NCBI GenBank assembly: GCA_019637995.1 | Contig: JAHBUQ010000002.1 | Location: 1,007,428-1,071,427, forward strand | Direction of reading: 5' to 3' | Length of the DNA: 64,000 bases | Source: Ignavibacteriota bacterium | GTDB lineage: Bacteria; Bacteroidota; Ignavibacteria; Kapaibacteriales; UBA2268 | In this document: positions 55,380 through 64,000 of the stretch, piece by piece | How positions within the stretch are numbered: the stretch's first letter is position 1 | Layout of the letters: each line of letters begins with the position of its first letter | Position numbers and translations under genes: made by a program | The notes under the pieces: model-generated | Databases searched by the model: none | The model's input: the letters and a program-made list of their open reading frames with translations, nothing else | Told to the model about the DNA's origin: nothing

Positions 55380-55423
55380 GCAGTAATATTTACTGCGTAA
55401 ATTAGAGCATTTATCACTACGCA
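55380..55423. promoter_or_regulatory. Operator candidates in the divergent gap
   Basis: GCAGTAA-TAT-TTACTGC (55380-55396) is a perfect 17-base palindrome. TGCGTA (55394-55399) and TACGCA (55418-55423) form a second inverted pair overlapping it. Placement between the XRE gene and the divergent small genes suits a phage-like switch operator. Confidence 0.6.
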
Positions 55424-55473
55424 AAAATACGAAAATTTTATGATTTTTTCAAATAATATTTAGGAGTTTCTAT

Positions 55474-55785
55474 ATGGATAGGGTGTATTTTTCAAATAAT
55501 TTTTCTGCACCGGATATTTACACGAACGGTGATTATAATGCTGATGTAAAAATTGAGATATTCTCTCAAGCATATCAAGTTTACAGCATATCTGAAGATA
55601 TGCGTATAGCCTTGTTTCATCTTCTTAGTCGAAAATTTTTTATGGAATTGGAATGCTTAGGCATAGTAGATAATTTATTAGCTGATGATATGATATTTAT
55701 ACTTGAAGATTATATCGAAAAATCCGGTATGTTTAGCGAATATTTTGAAATTAATTACAATGATTTGGAGGAGGAACAATGGTAG
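55474..55785 (+). CDS. Hypothetical small protein of the divergent module
   Basis: Not recognised. A 103-residue soluble acidic protein, largely helical from residue 28 (VKIEIFSQAYQVYSISEDMR, then LSRKFFMELECLGIVDNLLA). No signal or membrane helix. Its end overlaps the Mor-like gene by seven bases, so the two are co-translated. TTTAGGAG stands before the ATG. Confidence 0.55.
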   Translation: MDRVYFSNNFSAPDIYTNGDYNADVKIEIFSQAYQVYSISEDMRIALFHLLSRKFFMELECLGIVDNLLADDMIFILEDYIEKSGMFSEYFEINYNDLEEEQW

Positions 55786-56051
55786 AAGATATTTTTTCAG
55801 GAATCAATTATGAGGATTTGACACCGGATATCAGATTGATGGCTGATGCTTGTGGCATAGAAGCAGTAAGGAAGATACTTATGAATCTGAACGGGCTACA
55901 GTTCTATATTCCAAAGATTACCAGCTTTGAGAAATTCGTACTGAGATATTTGTCGGAGAATAAATCAAAATCATTAAAAGAAATTGCCCGAGAGCTTGAA
56001 GTGACTGAATATTACTTAAAAGCCGTGAAGAAAAGAAACTTATCTGAGTAA
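55779..56051 (+). CDS. Mor-like transcription activator family protein
   Basis: A 90-residue protein resembling the Mor/C activators of Mu-like phages. DIRLMADACGIEAVRKILMN followed by LNGLQFYIPK matches the family's oligomerisation strand 'GG-x-x-x-YIPK', and KSLKEIARELEVTEYYLKAV is a plausible HTH. The Arg/Lys-poor N-terminus is usual. Short for Mor (about 110-130), so it is a variant or a related regulator. Confidence 0.6.
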   Translation: MVEDIFSGINYEDLTPDIRLMADACGIEAVRKILMNLNGLQFYIPKITSFEKFVLRYLSENKSKSLKEIARELEVTEYYLKAVKKRNLSE

Positions 56052-56229
56052 TATTATCGCAATATCACCAATGAGCAATAATAGAATTATGAATAATATT
56101 CATTAATGAATTTATTTGACAGTCTTTTGTGATTGCAGTGTATATAAAAATGCATAGATTTATCAATAACTAAATTATCAGAGCGTCTATCATTAACTTT
56201 TTTATTTCGTTTTTAAAATATTATAAAAT

Positions 56230-56949
56230 ATGTCTAAATTAGATTGGTATGAAGGTAAGGTTGTTGATATAATTAAGGAGACACCTTATATAAGACGTTT
56301 TTTTATTCAAGTCGAAGAGTTGGAAAGTTATAATTTTAAAGCCGGGCAACATGTAAAAATTGAATTTCCTATTGATGCACGAAAAAACTACAGACAATAC
56401 TCTTACGCAAATGCACCTGATGGTTCGAACATTTTCGAACTTCTTATAGTATTAGACCCAAATGGTGTAGCCACAAATTATTTGTTCAATGAAGTTAATA
56501 TCGGCTCTATTCTTAAGGTGTCCGAGCCAAGGGGAAATTTTCTGGTTCCCGAATTTGTCGAAACAGATTTATGTTTTATTAGTACCGGAGTTGGATTGGC
56601 TCCATTACGCTCGATATACTTGGATATATTAAAGCGTGAAATTCCTCACAAACACATTTACGTGATTTTCGGTACAAGATTTATGAGAGATTTGATATAT
56701 ATTGAAGAGATGGAGCAGCTCTCAAAAAGAAGTGATTTTACATTTATCCCTGTGCTGTCACGCGAAACTTCTGATGATTGGAAAGGTGAAAGAGGATATG
56801 TTCACAATATTTATAAAAAAATATTTGGAATTCTCCCACCTACTGAGTTTTACATTTGCGGATGGCGGGATATGGTGACTGAAGCGCGATTGTCACTTAT
56901 GGATATGGGCTATAAACGCAAACAGATTCATTTCGAGAGATATGATTAA
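56230..56949 (+). CDS. Ferredoxin-NADP reductase-like flavoprotein
   Basis: A 239-residue FNR-family reductase. FAD-binding NYRQYSYANAPDG (the R-x-Y-S type motif) and KVSEPRGNF, NAD(P)-binding ISTGVGLAPLRSIYLDILKR, then FGTRFMRDLIY and a closing YICGWRDMVTEARLSLMDMG. No iron-sulfur or globin domain is fused, so it delivers electrons to or from a separate partner. The frame overlaps the next lipoprotein gene by eight bases. Confidence 0.88.
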   Translation: MSKLDWYEGKVVDIIKETPYIRRFFIQVEELESYNFKAGQHVKIEFPIDARKNYRQYSYANAPDGSNIFELLIVLDPNGVATNYLFNEVNIGSILKVSEPRGNFLVPEFVETDLCFISTGVGLAPLRSIYLDILKREIPHKHIYVIFGTRFMRDLIYIEEMEQLSKRSDFTFIPVLSRETSDDWKGERGYVHNIYKKIFGILPPTEFYICGWRDMVTEARLSLMDMGYKRKQIHFERYD

Positions 56950-57280
56950 TACAATCAAAATATTGATTTTTATTATCGGTATTGTAGCTTTTTACAGTTG
57001 CAATACCGATAAAAATCTTGTTTATATTTATCAGTCCGAAGATAATCAAGTGATTGCATACTTTACTCCTGATTCAGTCGGAAAAAGAGTCAGCATACTC
57101 AGTACTATGACAAAAAATGTCATAGGATATTATGATAGAAAAGCACCCGGTATTAAGACATTCATCATTCGGCAGGATGGTGGTGATATTCTCTATTTTT
57201 CTGAATTAGCCAGAAAGAAATCTATTGTCTATATTTATGACCCAAAAGGATTTATTTGGGGTTATTTCTATCAATACTAA
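56942..57280 (+). CDS. Small hypothetical lipoprotein
   Basis: Not recognised. A 112-residue protein with a lipoprotein signal (IIGIVAFYSC) and a small beta-rich body (LVYIYQSEDNQVIAYFTPDS, FIIRQDGGDILYFSELARKK). Overlaps the reductase gene and is followed 67 bases later by msrA, so the three may be one operon. Confidence 0.6.
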   Translation: MINTIKILIFIIGIVAFYSCNTDKNLVYIYQSEDNQVIAYFTPDSVGKRVSILSTMTKNVIGYYDRKAPGIKTFIIRQDGGDILYFSELARKKSIVYIYDPKGFIWGYFYQY

Positions 57281-57347
57281 TTTGCATTCTAAGCAAAAAT
57301 CAACCATATTATCCCAATTTCACCTAAACTAATCCGTTGTAATATTT

Positions 57348-57986
57348 ATGAAATACAAACTAATTATATTGATTATTTTATCAGTTATTATAAATTCCTG
57401 CAGTACTAAAGCTGAGGAAAAAAAATCTAATGGAGAAAATGAAATGAGTGAAAATTTAGAATATATAATTTTGGGTGGTGGTTGTTTTTGGTGTGTTGAA
57501 GCTGTTTTTCAGGATTTAACGGGCGTTGCTTCGGTTGTGTCAGGATATACAGGCGGAAAAACCAAAAATCCGACTTATGAGGATATATGTACCGGTTTAA
57601 CAGGTCATGCCGAAGTTGTTAAGGTCGGTTTCAATCCTGAGATTATTTCTTTGGAGGAAATTTTAGAGGTACATTTTGCTACTCACGACCCTACTACACT
57701 TAATCGTCAGGGTGCAGACGCAGGTACTCAATATCGCTCAGCAATATTTTATATTAACAAAAATCAAGAAGAAATTTCAAGGAACTATATTAAATTGCTT
57801 ACAGCTGAAAAGGTTTTTGAAGATAAAATTGTTACCGAAGTTACTCAATTAGACGAATTCTACAAAGCTGAAGACTATCATCAGAACTATTTTAAAAACA
57901 ACCCGAATCAACCATACTGTATGGTTGTTATTAATCCTAAGGTCAATAAGGTCAGGACAAAATTCAAAAGTAAATTAAAGCAATAG
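57348..57986 (+). CDS. msrA: Peptide-methionine (S)-S-oxide reductase, lipoprotein form
   Basis: A 212-residue MsrA with an N-terminal lipobox (IINSC), so it acts in the periplasm or on the outer envelope. Active-site GGGCFWCVEAVFQDLTGV, SGYTGGKTKNPTYEDI, GHAEVVKVGFNP, THDPTTLNRQGADAGTQYRS are all conserved. It reduces oxidised Met with thioredoxin-like partners. No MsrB domain is fused. Confidence 0.95.
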   Translation: MKYKLIILIILSVIINSCSTKAEEKKSNGENEMSENLEYIILGGGCFWCVEAVFQDLTGVASVVSGYTGGKTKNPTYEDICTGLTGHAEVVKVGFNPEIISLEEILEVHFATHDPTTLNRQGADAGTQYRSAIFYINKNQEEISRNYIKLLTAEKVFEDKIVTEVTQLDEFYKAEDYHQNYFKNNPNQPYCMVVINPKVNKVRTKFKSKLKQ

Positions 57987-58165
57987 TATATTTTTTGATA
58001 TATTGCGACTTAGAAAATATATATTAATTAATATTCTGAATTGTAATTATTCATTCTGATTTATAAAAAAAATGAATTTGAAAAAAACTATTGTTTTTTG
58101 TATCCCTTTCACTTTTTTGAGTCTCTTACTACTATAAGCATTACAAATACACTAATACATTTACT

Positions 58166-58654
58166 ATGAATACAAAGTTTGAAGAGTTGTATGAGACTTG
58201 CAAGATACCACTTCGCAGATTCGCCTTTTCTATAGCGAACTCAAGAAATCAGGCTGAAGATATAATTTCAGATACAATTTATTATGCTTATATAAATATT
58301 GAATCACTTAAAAATGAGGATGCATTTATGAGCTATTTATTTACTATTGCATCAAGAGTAAAAAATAAAATTATTAGGGATAATCTGAAATTCAACAGAG
58401 ATATTTCCCCTGATGAAATGATTTCTGATGCTCTTTCAGCGGAGGAAATACTTGATATTAAATTTTTAAGAGCTGCAATTAACAAGTTAAATCCGAACCA
58501 AAAAGAGGCAATCATTCTAAGTTCATTTTCAGGATTATCAAACAAAGAAATTGCAAAAGTTCAGAATACTACAATTTACAATGTCAAAATAAGGCTCTAC
58601 AGAGCAAAAAAGAACTTAAAAAATCTTTTATCGGATATGAGGCAATTATCATGA
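58166..58654 (+). CDS. ECF-type RNA polymerase sigma factor
   Basis: A 162-residue sigma factor with region 2 (FAFSIANSRNQAEDIISDTI) and region 4 HTH (LNPNQKEAIILSSFSGLSNKEIA then VKIRLYRAKKNLKNLL). The stop TGA overlaps the ATG of the membrane partner gene in ATGA, typical of a sigma/anti-sigma pair. Confidence 0.9.
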   Translation: MNTKFEELYETCKIPLRRFAFSIANSRNQAEDIISDTIYYAYINIESLKNEDAFMSYLFTIASRVKNKIIRDNLKFNRDISPDEMISDALSAEEILDIKFLRAAINKLNPNQKEAIILSSFSGLSNKEIAKVQNTTIYNVKIRLYRAKKNLKNLLSDMRQLS

Positions 58655-60000
58655 AAAATCTTAATTCATATTTTCAAGTTTATAAAAAAAATGTTGATAA
58701 TATTTCAAGTCAATATAATGAACCTGAAATAAATGCAAATGATTATTTCCCTAAAATTGGTATAGCTGACAAAAGTTTGAAATCTTTATTTATAAAATTA
58801 GGTGTTCTATCATTGGCAGCATTAGTTTTGATAGGGCTATTTTCATATTATTTTATAAGAAATGCAGCAGAGACTTATGAAAATCTATTTTTGAATATTC
58901 TTAGCAAAATCAATCTTGTAGATGACAGAAACGACTTGGATTATATAAATATAACAGGTATCAACTATATTGAGCTCAGCGATGACGAACTTTCAGCAAT
59001 AGGAATAATTAAAAAAGGTGATAATATTTCAATAATTACCGAAGAAATAATGCCTGCTTCGAGCAATGAAGATACAGATAAGATTTTGGATTCATTAAAG
59101 AACTTACCTGAGAATGTGAATAACCCCGATTTAAAAATTAGAATAGAATCATATAAAAAGTATGCCCAAAAAGGATATGATACTACCCAAAATCAACTTA
59201 TAAAAAGCAAATATAATATTTCATTCTATACATTTAATTCATATACGATGCATTATGATGGTTGGGAGCACGATAAATTCAGCGAATTTTCACCGGTCTC
59301 TATCCAAAGTTTTGGTAAGGGGAAATTTAGATACAGAGCTAGTTACTTAGCTGCCTTGTATTCAACTCCGTCACTGGAAGAGTATAAATCCGGACTTGAT
59401 ACACTTTATAGAGCGTTTCTTTCGCAAGGCACTCAGATAAGCTATAATTCAAGTGGCGTTCTGTCAAGATTGGTACCGGTAAAAATTAAGCTTTATAATA
59501 AAAATGAGTATAAGCCCGATAATAAGAAATACACAATAATTGAAACTGAAATTGTATTGTGGTATGCACCAACCGAGAAATTTATTAATGCCTTGCCTGA
59601 AAGATACTCCGGTAGAATGAGAAATGAACTCGAGGTTATCGAAAAAATTGAAAAAGGTGAAATCAAAAAAGAAGAAGCATGCAGTCAACTTGAAGAAACT
59701 CGTTCAATTTTGGGTTTATGTCCTGTATATCATGATAATTTAGAAATTAAGTCAATATATCCAAGTCCCGGAAGGGAAGATACTCATATTAAATTTTCAA
59801 ACGGCATCCCACAAAAGTTAAGTATTTATTTATACAACTTACGTGGAGATGAAATTCAAAGAATTGCAGACAAAAAATTTTATGATTCAGGTGAGTATGA
59901 TATTTGGATTGACCTCAGCAAGTTGCAAACAGGCATATATCCGATAATAATCATAGATGAGGATGGAAATGCAATTAGCTCGAAATTGATTAAGGAGTAA
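58651..60000 (+). CDS. Membrane partner of the sigma factor with T9SS-like C-terminal domain
   Basis: A 449-residue protein: N-terminal ~48 residues, one membrane helix (LGVLSLAALVLIGLFSYYFI, about 50-70), then an extracytoplasmic part and a C-terminal ~80-residue beta domain that reads like a T9SS sorting domain (IKSIYPSPGREDTHIKFSNG, then LSIYLYNLRGDEIQ and LQTGIYPIII). Position makes it a candidate anti-sigma factor, though no ZAS or RsiW-like motif is seen in the N-terminus. A CTD on an inner-membrane protein without a cleavable signal is odd. Confidence 0.7.
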   Translation: MKNLNSYFQVYKKNVDNISSQYNEPEINANDYFPKIGIADKSLKSLFIKLGVLSLAALVLIGLFSYYFIRNAAETYENLFLNILSKINLVDDRNDLDYINITGINYIELSDDELSAIGIIKKGDNISIITEEIMPASSNEDTDKILDSLKNLPENVNNPDLKIRIESYKKYAQKGYDTTQNQLIKSKYNISFYTFNSYTMHYDGWEHDKFSEFSPVSIQSFGKGKFRYRASYLAALYSTPSLEEYKSGLDTLYRAFLSQGTQISYNSSGVLSRLVPVKIKLYNKNEYKPDNKKYTIIETEIVLWYAPTEKFINALPERYSGRMRNELEVIEKIEKGEIKKEEACSQLEETRSILGLCPVYHDNLEIKSIYPSPGREDTHIKFSNGIPQKLSIYLYNLRGDEIQRIADKKFYDSGEYDIWIDLSKLQTGIYPIIIIDEDGNAISSKLIKE

Positions 60001-60117
60001 ATTATATTTATTTGAAACTAAAATTTTAAAAGAAACGACTAAAATGAAATAGTTACATAAATATAACCAAATAAATTGCAAATTGGCATTACTGTTTGTA
60101 TTATTTAATTAATGAAT

Positions 60118-60507
60118 TTAATGAGGAATTTTGCAGGCATTCAAACCGAGCTTAGTTGATATACTTGCTCTGTTTCTTGCAATAAAATTATAAATCGGGT
60201 TAAAAATTGTATCGAAAATATTATTTGCCAACATATACCCAAAAATTCTGAACGGTTGACTCAAATGCTTGCAAATTTCCATTACAGCACGAGTACGGTA
60301 ATAGACGTTACCGCTTGCTTCGTCAATAAAAATAACAGTCATAAGAGCGATTTCAGGATTTATGCCATATTTGGGCAGGTCAAAATCAAATGATGGAACA
60401 GTTAAGAGATTTTCATTCATTTTATTCCTCTCAATATAGCCTGCTGAAGCAGAACATATACCGCAGTCACCATCGAAAACCACAAAAATATTCGAACTGT
60501 CAGCCAT
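60118..60507 (-). CDS. DCC-family (DUF393) thiol-disulfide oxidoreductase-like protein
   Basis: A 129-residue protein with FDGDCGICSASAGYIERN at the N-terminus, the D-x-D-C-x-x-C motif of the DUF393/DCC family, and RTRAVMEICKHLSQPF in the middle. No signal peptide. The family is thought to be thioredoxin-fold; the substrate is unknown. It stands 64 bases upstream of the prfA stop on the same strand. Confidence 0.85.
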   Translation of the reverse strand: MADSSNIFVVFDGDCGICSASAGYIERNKMNENLLTVPSFDFDLPKYGINPEIALMTVIFIDEASGNVYYRTRAVMEICKHLSQPFRIFGYMLANNIFDTIFNPIYNFIARNRASISTKLGLNACKIPH

Positions 60508-60571
60508 AATAATTTTTAGAGAATCTGTAATATATAAAAATCTAAAAATATAAGAAGTGTATTTTGATAAA

Positions 60572-61672
60572 TTATTGCGATAAACCTTGATTAAGCAGTT
60601 CAGAGCGTTCTGCGATTTTCAGGTTTTCAATTACTTCTGAAAGATTTCCGGTTAAAACATCTTGCAGCGGGTAATTCTTGTTTTCACCTTCGAGTCTGTG
60701 GTCAGTCAGTCTGTTTTGAGGATAATTATAAGTACGGATTTTTTCTGATCTGTCTCCTGATTTGACCATAGTTTTTCTTGTTGAAGACATCTCATCCTGC
60801 TGTTTTTTAAGCTCCATTTCATAAATTCTTGACCTCAAAACTTTCATTGCTTTATCACGATTCTTAAGTTGAGAGCGTTCTTCCTGGCATTGGACCACAA
60901 TGCCCGTCGGGATGTGAACCATCCGTACAGCAGTTTCAACTTTATTCACATTTTGACCACCTTTTCCACCTGCACGATAAATATCAATTCTAATATCTTC
61001 GTCTCTGACATCAATATCAATATCTTCTGCTTCCGGCAGTACGGCTACGGTTGCTGCAGATGTATGAACGCGTCCGCTGGCTTCAGTTTCAGGCACTCTC
61101 TGGACCCGGTGTACACCACTTTCAAATTTCAACGAACCAAATACATCATCACCTGCAATCGAAAAAACGATTTCTTTGAATCCGCCTCTTTCACTTTCGT
61201 TAAAATCAATTATTTCAATGTTAAATTTCAGTCTGTCAGCATAGTGCTGATACATTTTGAACAAATCACCGACAAAAATACCTGCTTCATCACCACCGGT
61301 TCCGGCACGAATTTCTACTATACAGTTTTTCAAATCATTAGGGTCTTTTGGAATTAACATAATTTTGAGTTCTTCCTCAATATTTTGGAGCTGTATTTCG
61401 ATATCATTATTATCCTCATAAGCCATAGAACGAAGTTCCGGGTCAATGTTCTTTTCCTTTATCATTTCCTTGTTTGCTTCGTAATCATCAGTTAATTTGA
61501 TGTATTTCCTGGAAATATCAGCAAGAATTTTGAGTTGCTTATGTTCTCTGGATATTTCTTTGTACGACTTAACATCACTCATAATGTTGGGGTCGTTCAA
61601 TTTTTCTTCAACAGATTCGAATCGTTCTAATATAGATTTTACTTTATCGTACATATTTTCAATTATTTGCAT
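60572..61672 (-). CDS. prfA: Peptide chain release factor 1
   Basis: A 366-residue release factor. The GGQ loop is in [20 protein letters not shown], and the codon-recognition site is [10 protein letters not shown], the PxT form of RF1 (RF2 has SPF). The domain 1 helices and [16 protein letters not shown] are normal. An in-frame ATG at 61654 gives 360 residues, nearer the usual length; neither start has a strong ribosome site. Confidence 0.96.
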   Translation of the reverse strand: MQIIENMYDKVKSILERFESVEEKLNDPNIMSDVKSYKEISREHKQLKILADISRKYIKLTDDYEANKEMIKEKNIDPELRSMAYEDNNDIEIQLQNIEEELKIMLIPKDPNDLKNCIVEIRAGTGGDEAGIFVGDLFKMYQHYADRLKFNIEIIDFNESERGGFKEIVFSIAGDDVFGSLKFESGVHRVQRVPETEASGRVHTSAATVAVLPEAEDIDIDVRDEDIRIDIYRAGGKGGQNVNKVETAVRMVHIPTGIVVQCQEERSQLKNRDKAMKVLRSRIYEMELKKQQDEMSSTRKTMVKSGDRSEKIRTYNYPQNRLTDHRLEGENKNYPLQDVLTGNLSEVIENLKIAERSELLNQGLSQ

Positions 61673-61864
61673 TTAAATAAACTACAAAAATAACATATTT
61701 CCTATTATAAATCATTATGATAATTGCAATAAATCAAAAACAATTATTAAATTATGCTGTTAGCTTTTACCTGAAGATAAATAATTTTTGCCTAAATCAA
61801 ATTTTAATCATATTTTTGCAGTCTATATTTATTTACTTATTTAATATTAGTCGGAGAATTATAT

Positions 61865-62581
61865 ATGAAGTCATTCTATCAAAGCGCTATCGTGTTACTT
61901 TTGATAACTGTTTTGGTTTTTGCGGGATGTCAGCCACAAGAAAAAGAATCCAAATTACTTGACGAAGTAGTGACGAAGTACAATATTACTGACCTTTTCA
62001 AGAAGCTTCGTGAAGATAAGGATTTTAAATCACAGGATTTTGAGTATTTTACAAATGGTATGACAAGACTTGTTACCAAATCTACTGACTCATTGCTTGG
62101 AAAAACAATCGGTCAGGTAATAACACTTCAAAAAAATCATGAACGTGATGAAATCTCCGCTACTGCTGCTAACCAAGCAACTAAAGTAGAACTTGTTCTG
62201 AATCACGAATTCAAATACGTTGGTATGAACCCGCGAAATGTTGATTTGAATGATAATTCTAAACGCGAAGTTGATTTCCTGATTTATGAAATTACTAATA
62301 AATCAGAAAAAGAAATTACTGATTTAGAAGGAATTTTGCAGTTTATTACTCCAAATAATGAAACTCTTAAAATTTATCCAATCGTCGCTTCAAAAATCCT
62401 TAAGGATGAAGTTCTCAAACCTGGTGAAACAAAGAGATTTTCACATCCTTTCAATCACGACATAAATAATCCAAATGATGAAAGAGTCAGAAATGAACAC
62501 TCTTCTCTAAGACCAATTTGGATTGCTTCAAAAATCATCTTCAAAGATGGATCCCAAATAAGTGTTACTAAAACCTTATAA
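61865..62581 (+). CDS. Hypothetical lipoprotein
   Basis: Not recognised. A 238-residue lipoprotein (LVFAGC). The body has a Lys/Glu-rich helical N-half (TDLFKKLREDKDFKSQ) and a beta-rich C-half (LVLNHEFKYVGMNPRNVDLN, then LEGILQFITPNNETLKIYPI). Resembles an Ig-like FxLYD fold at the end (EITNKSEKEITDLEG), used to sense or bind at the cell envelope. A strong terminator follows. Confidence 0.65.
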   Translation: MKSFYQSAIVLLLITVLVFAGCQPQEKESKLLDEVVTKYNITDLFKKLREDKDFKSQDFEYFTNGMTRLVTKSTDSLLGKTIGQVITLQKNHERDEISATAANQATKVELVLNHEFKYVGMNPRNVDLNDNSKREVDFLIYEITNKSEKEITDLEGILQFITPNNETLKIYPIVASKILKDEVLKPGETKRFSHPFNHDINNPNDERVRNEHSSLRPIWIASKIIFKDGSQISVTKTL

Positions 62582-62602
62582 TAAAATTCTTTTCTTAGTT
62601 AA

Positions 62603-62640
62603 AAATCCTTCAATTTAATTGAGGGATTTTTTTTATTTTT
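62603..62640 (+). terminator. Intrinsic terminator after the lipoprotein gene
   Basis: AATCCTTCAA and TTGAGGGATT arms (one G-T pair) close a 5-base loop, followed by eight T residues and a further T-rich run. Confidence 0.93.
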
Positions 62641-62924
62641 ATAAGTCGCAAAAAAACGACATTTTAATGAAAATTATGTATATAACATGACATAAATATA
62701 CCCGAAAAAACCACATATATATTTATCAACATCTTTTGGAAGCACCTATATCATATAGCATTTAACCAGCTACTATAAATATGGTTGTATACAAAAGATT
62801 TTTTTTTCTTGCATTGAGCTTTAATATATCTTATTTTTGATTTAAAATATGTTGTAAAATGAAATTGATTATATTTTTTTTGTATATTTATATATTATTT
62901 ATTAATAATTTTAGGATGAGTTAT
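62641..62924. other. AT-rich leader before the cytochrome gene
   Basis: The gap from the terminator to the cytochrome start has no gene. A weak inverted repeat AACCA/TGGTT (62764-62768, 62782-62786) is present; its role is unclear. Confidence 0.45.
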
Positions 62925-63995
62925 ATGGAAATCTTTAAAAAATTCTCTATGCTCCTTGTTATGGTAGTATTCAGTTTAGCAATGCTTAACTGTACTAAAG
63001 AAGGACCTGCCGGACCAGCCGGCAAAGATGGCGCTGCCGGTAAAGATGGCGCAGATGGTAAAGACGGCAACGCAACTTGCGGCGTTTGTCACTCAGACAA
63101 TGCTGATGCAGTAAATTTGATTTTTGCACAGTATGAATTATCTCAACACAATCGTGGTGTAGTATTTGACTATACTGCTGGTAGAATTTCTTGTGGTGGT
63201 TGCCACACAGGCGACGGTTTCAGAGAAGCTGTAAAAATGGGCGTTGATGATCCGTCTTCAGTTGCAACTGAAGCAATTAATTGTAAAACATGTCATAAGA
63301 TTCACGTAAATTATGACGAAACAGATTGGGCTATGCGACATGAAGGACCTGTTAAATTGCGTAAAACAGGATTCGATTTCGACCAGAAAGTTGCCAATAC
63401 TTGTGTAAGATGCCATCAAGCACGCACTTACAATGATGTTGCAGGTGCTGACACTACATTCATAACAACCGGAAGTACTACTTATACAAGATATGGACCT
63501 CATTATGCCACAGCAGCAAATGTTATGGCTATGAAAGGTTTATACCACTTTGAAGGACCTGAAAATATTCCTACAAACAATATTCATGGTAACCTTGAAA
63601 AAGGTTGTGCATCTTGTCACATGGGATCATTATCAACTAATCCATCTGTTGGCGGTCACTCGTTTAAGATGACACCTGCTCAGATGACTCAGATTGATGA
63701 ATGTAAAACTTGCCATCCAACAGGTGATTTTACTGCAGGTACAAAAGCAAAAGAAATTGCTGCAATGATAGCTGAAATGAGAGAAATTGTAGTTGAAAAG
63801 GGTTGGGTGGACTTGTCATCAGCTCCATCTGAATATTTTGCTCAGTCAAAAGAAGGTAACTATATGACTAAGCAACAAGTCGAAGCAACTTTGAACTATT
63901 TCTATATTTCAAGAGACAGAAGTAATGGCGCTCATAACCCGCGTTATGTATATGCTATTGCAAAAAATACTCTTGAATTTTTGAAAACTCAATAA
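62925..63995 (+). CDS. Hexaheme c-type cytochrome lipoprotein with collagen-like linker
   Basis: A 356-residue protein. From the ATG at 62925, preceded by AGGATGAG, the lipobox is SLAMLNC; earlier in-frame starts at 62859 and 62916 are less fitting. Next come GPAGPAGKDGAAGKDGADGK, a collagen-like Gly-x-y linker of about eight triplets. Six CxxCH haem sites then follow: CGVCH, CGGCH, CKTCH, CVRCH, CASCH, CKTCH, with extra His for bis-His ligation. The size and sites suggest an outer-surface electron-transfer cytochrome. The stop lies 5 bases from the window edge, so downstream partners are not seen. Confidence 0.92.
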   Translation: MEIFKKFSMLLVMVVFSLAMLNCTKEGPAGPAGKDGAAGKDGADGKDGNATCGVCHSDNADAVNLIFAQYELSQHNRGVVFDYTAGRISCGGCHTGDGFREAVKMGVDDPSSVATEAINCKTCHKIHVNYDETDWAMRHEGPVKLRKTGFDFDQKVANTCVRCHQARTYNDVAGADTTFITTGSTTYTRYGPHYATAANVMAMKGLYHFEGPENIPTNNIHGNLEKGCASCHMGSLSTNPSVGGHSFKMTPAQMTQIDECKTCHPTGDFTAGTKAKEIAAMIAEMREIVVEKGWVDLSSAPSEYFAQSKEGNYMTKQQVEATLNYFYISRDRSNGAHNPRYVYAIAKNTLEFLKTQ

Positions 63996-64000
63996 TTTGT

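Noticed and set aside
60869..61357. 162-codon plus-strand frame opposite prfA
   Set aside because: Cys/Phe/Ile-rich antisense shadow of a highly conserved gene.
1..64000. tRNA, rRNA, CRISPR array or intact insertion sequence
   Set aside because: Gaps were read for T-loop sequences, regularly spaced repeats and transposase motifs; none was found.

Overview
The window is a low-GC (roughly one third G+C by eye) bacterial chromosome segment. Several marks point to the Bacteroidota/Chlorobiota group. Three proteins end in type IX secretion (T9SS)-like sorting domains. There is a GWxTD-domain lipoprotein-like protein, a DUF5777 barrel, an E1 alpha/beta fusion and an OmpA barrel protein. Together with a trimeric [FeFe] hydrogenase and a multiheme cytochrome, this fits an Ignavibacteria- or Kapabacteria-like lineage with flexible anaerobic metabolism; that placement is inference. 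No rRNA, tRNA, CRISPR array or intact insertion sequence was seen.

Layout. 1-9.5 kb: the 5' two thirds of pyruvate phosphate dikinase (minus), an isoquinoline-oxidoreductase-type molybdenum enzyme pair (iorA/iorB), then a minus-strand cluster with DUF4256, SRPBCC, DUF5777, YceI and a small cytochrome-like lipoprotein, a flavin reductase, a membrane protein, and efp. 9.6-15.2 kb: bamD, a PSP1/RicT-like protein with holB, and a fused branched-chain-type 2-oxoacid dehydrogenase E1 closed by a strong terminator. 15.2-19.5 kb: an accessory block of three minus-strand genes (HEPN-motif protein, deoxyribosyltransferase/TIR-like protein, nuclease-methyltransferase fusion) bordered on its downstream side by an imperfect direct repeat; this is the best candidate for an undescribed defence system. 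19.6-25.2 kb: RlpA, a TrkA-domain potassium channel, an unusual DUF62 + ABC-substrate-binding fusion lipoprotein, agmatinase. 25.3-40 kb: a 1512-residue glycine-rich T9SS protein and an OmpA protein, then a minus-strand set with GWxTD, ruvX, a histidine kinase, ispF and an IgGFc-binding-type T9SS protein.

40-48.5 kb: a SpoU methyltransferase, a multi-PAS histidine kinase, a Cys-rich small protein next to a copper-type TonB receptor, an Lgt-like protein with a lipoprotein, and an orphan antitoxin whose toxin partner is reduced to a 3' remnant beside a palindromic repeat. 48.5-54 kb: the hydCBA operon for an electron-bifurcating-type [FeFe] hydrogenase, whose HydB carries a fused GltD/NfnB-like flavoprotein. 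54.2-56.1 kb: a phage-like divergent control module (XRE plus S24 peptidase against a small protein plus Mor-like regulator) with palindromic operator candidates. 56.2-64 kb: an FNR-type reductase, a lipoprotein, msrA, an ECF sigma factor with an unusual membrane partner, a DCC-family protein, prfA, a lipoprotein, and a hexaheme lipoprotein cytochrome with a collagen-like linker.

Most calls rest on motif reading of the translations. No database search was possible, so family names for the accessory proteins are provisional.
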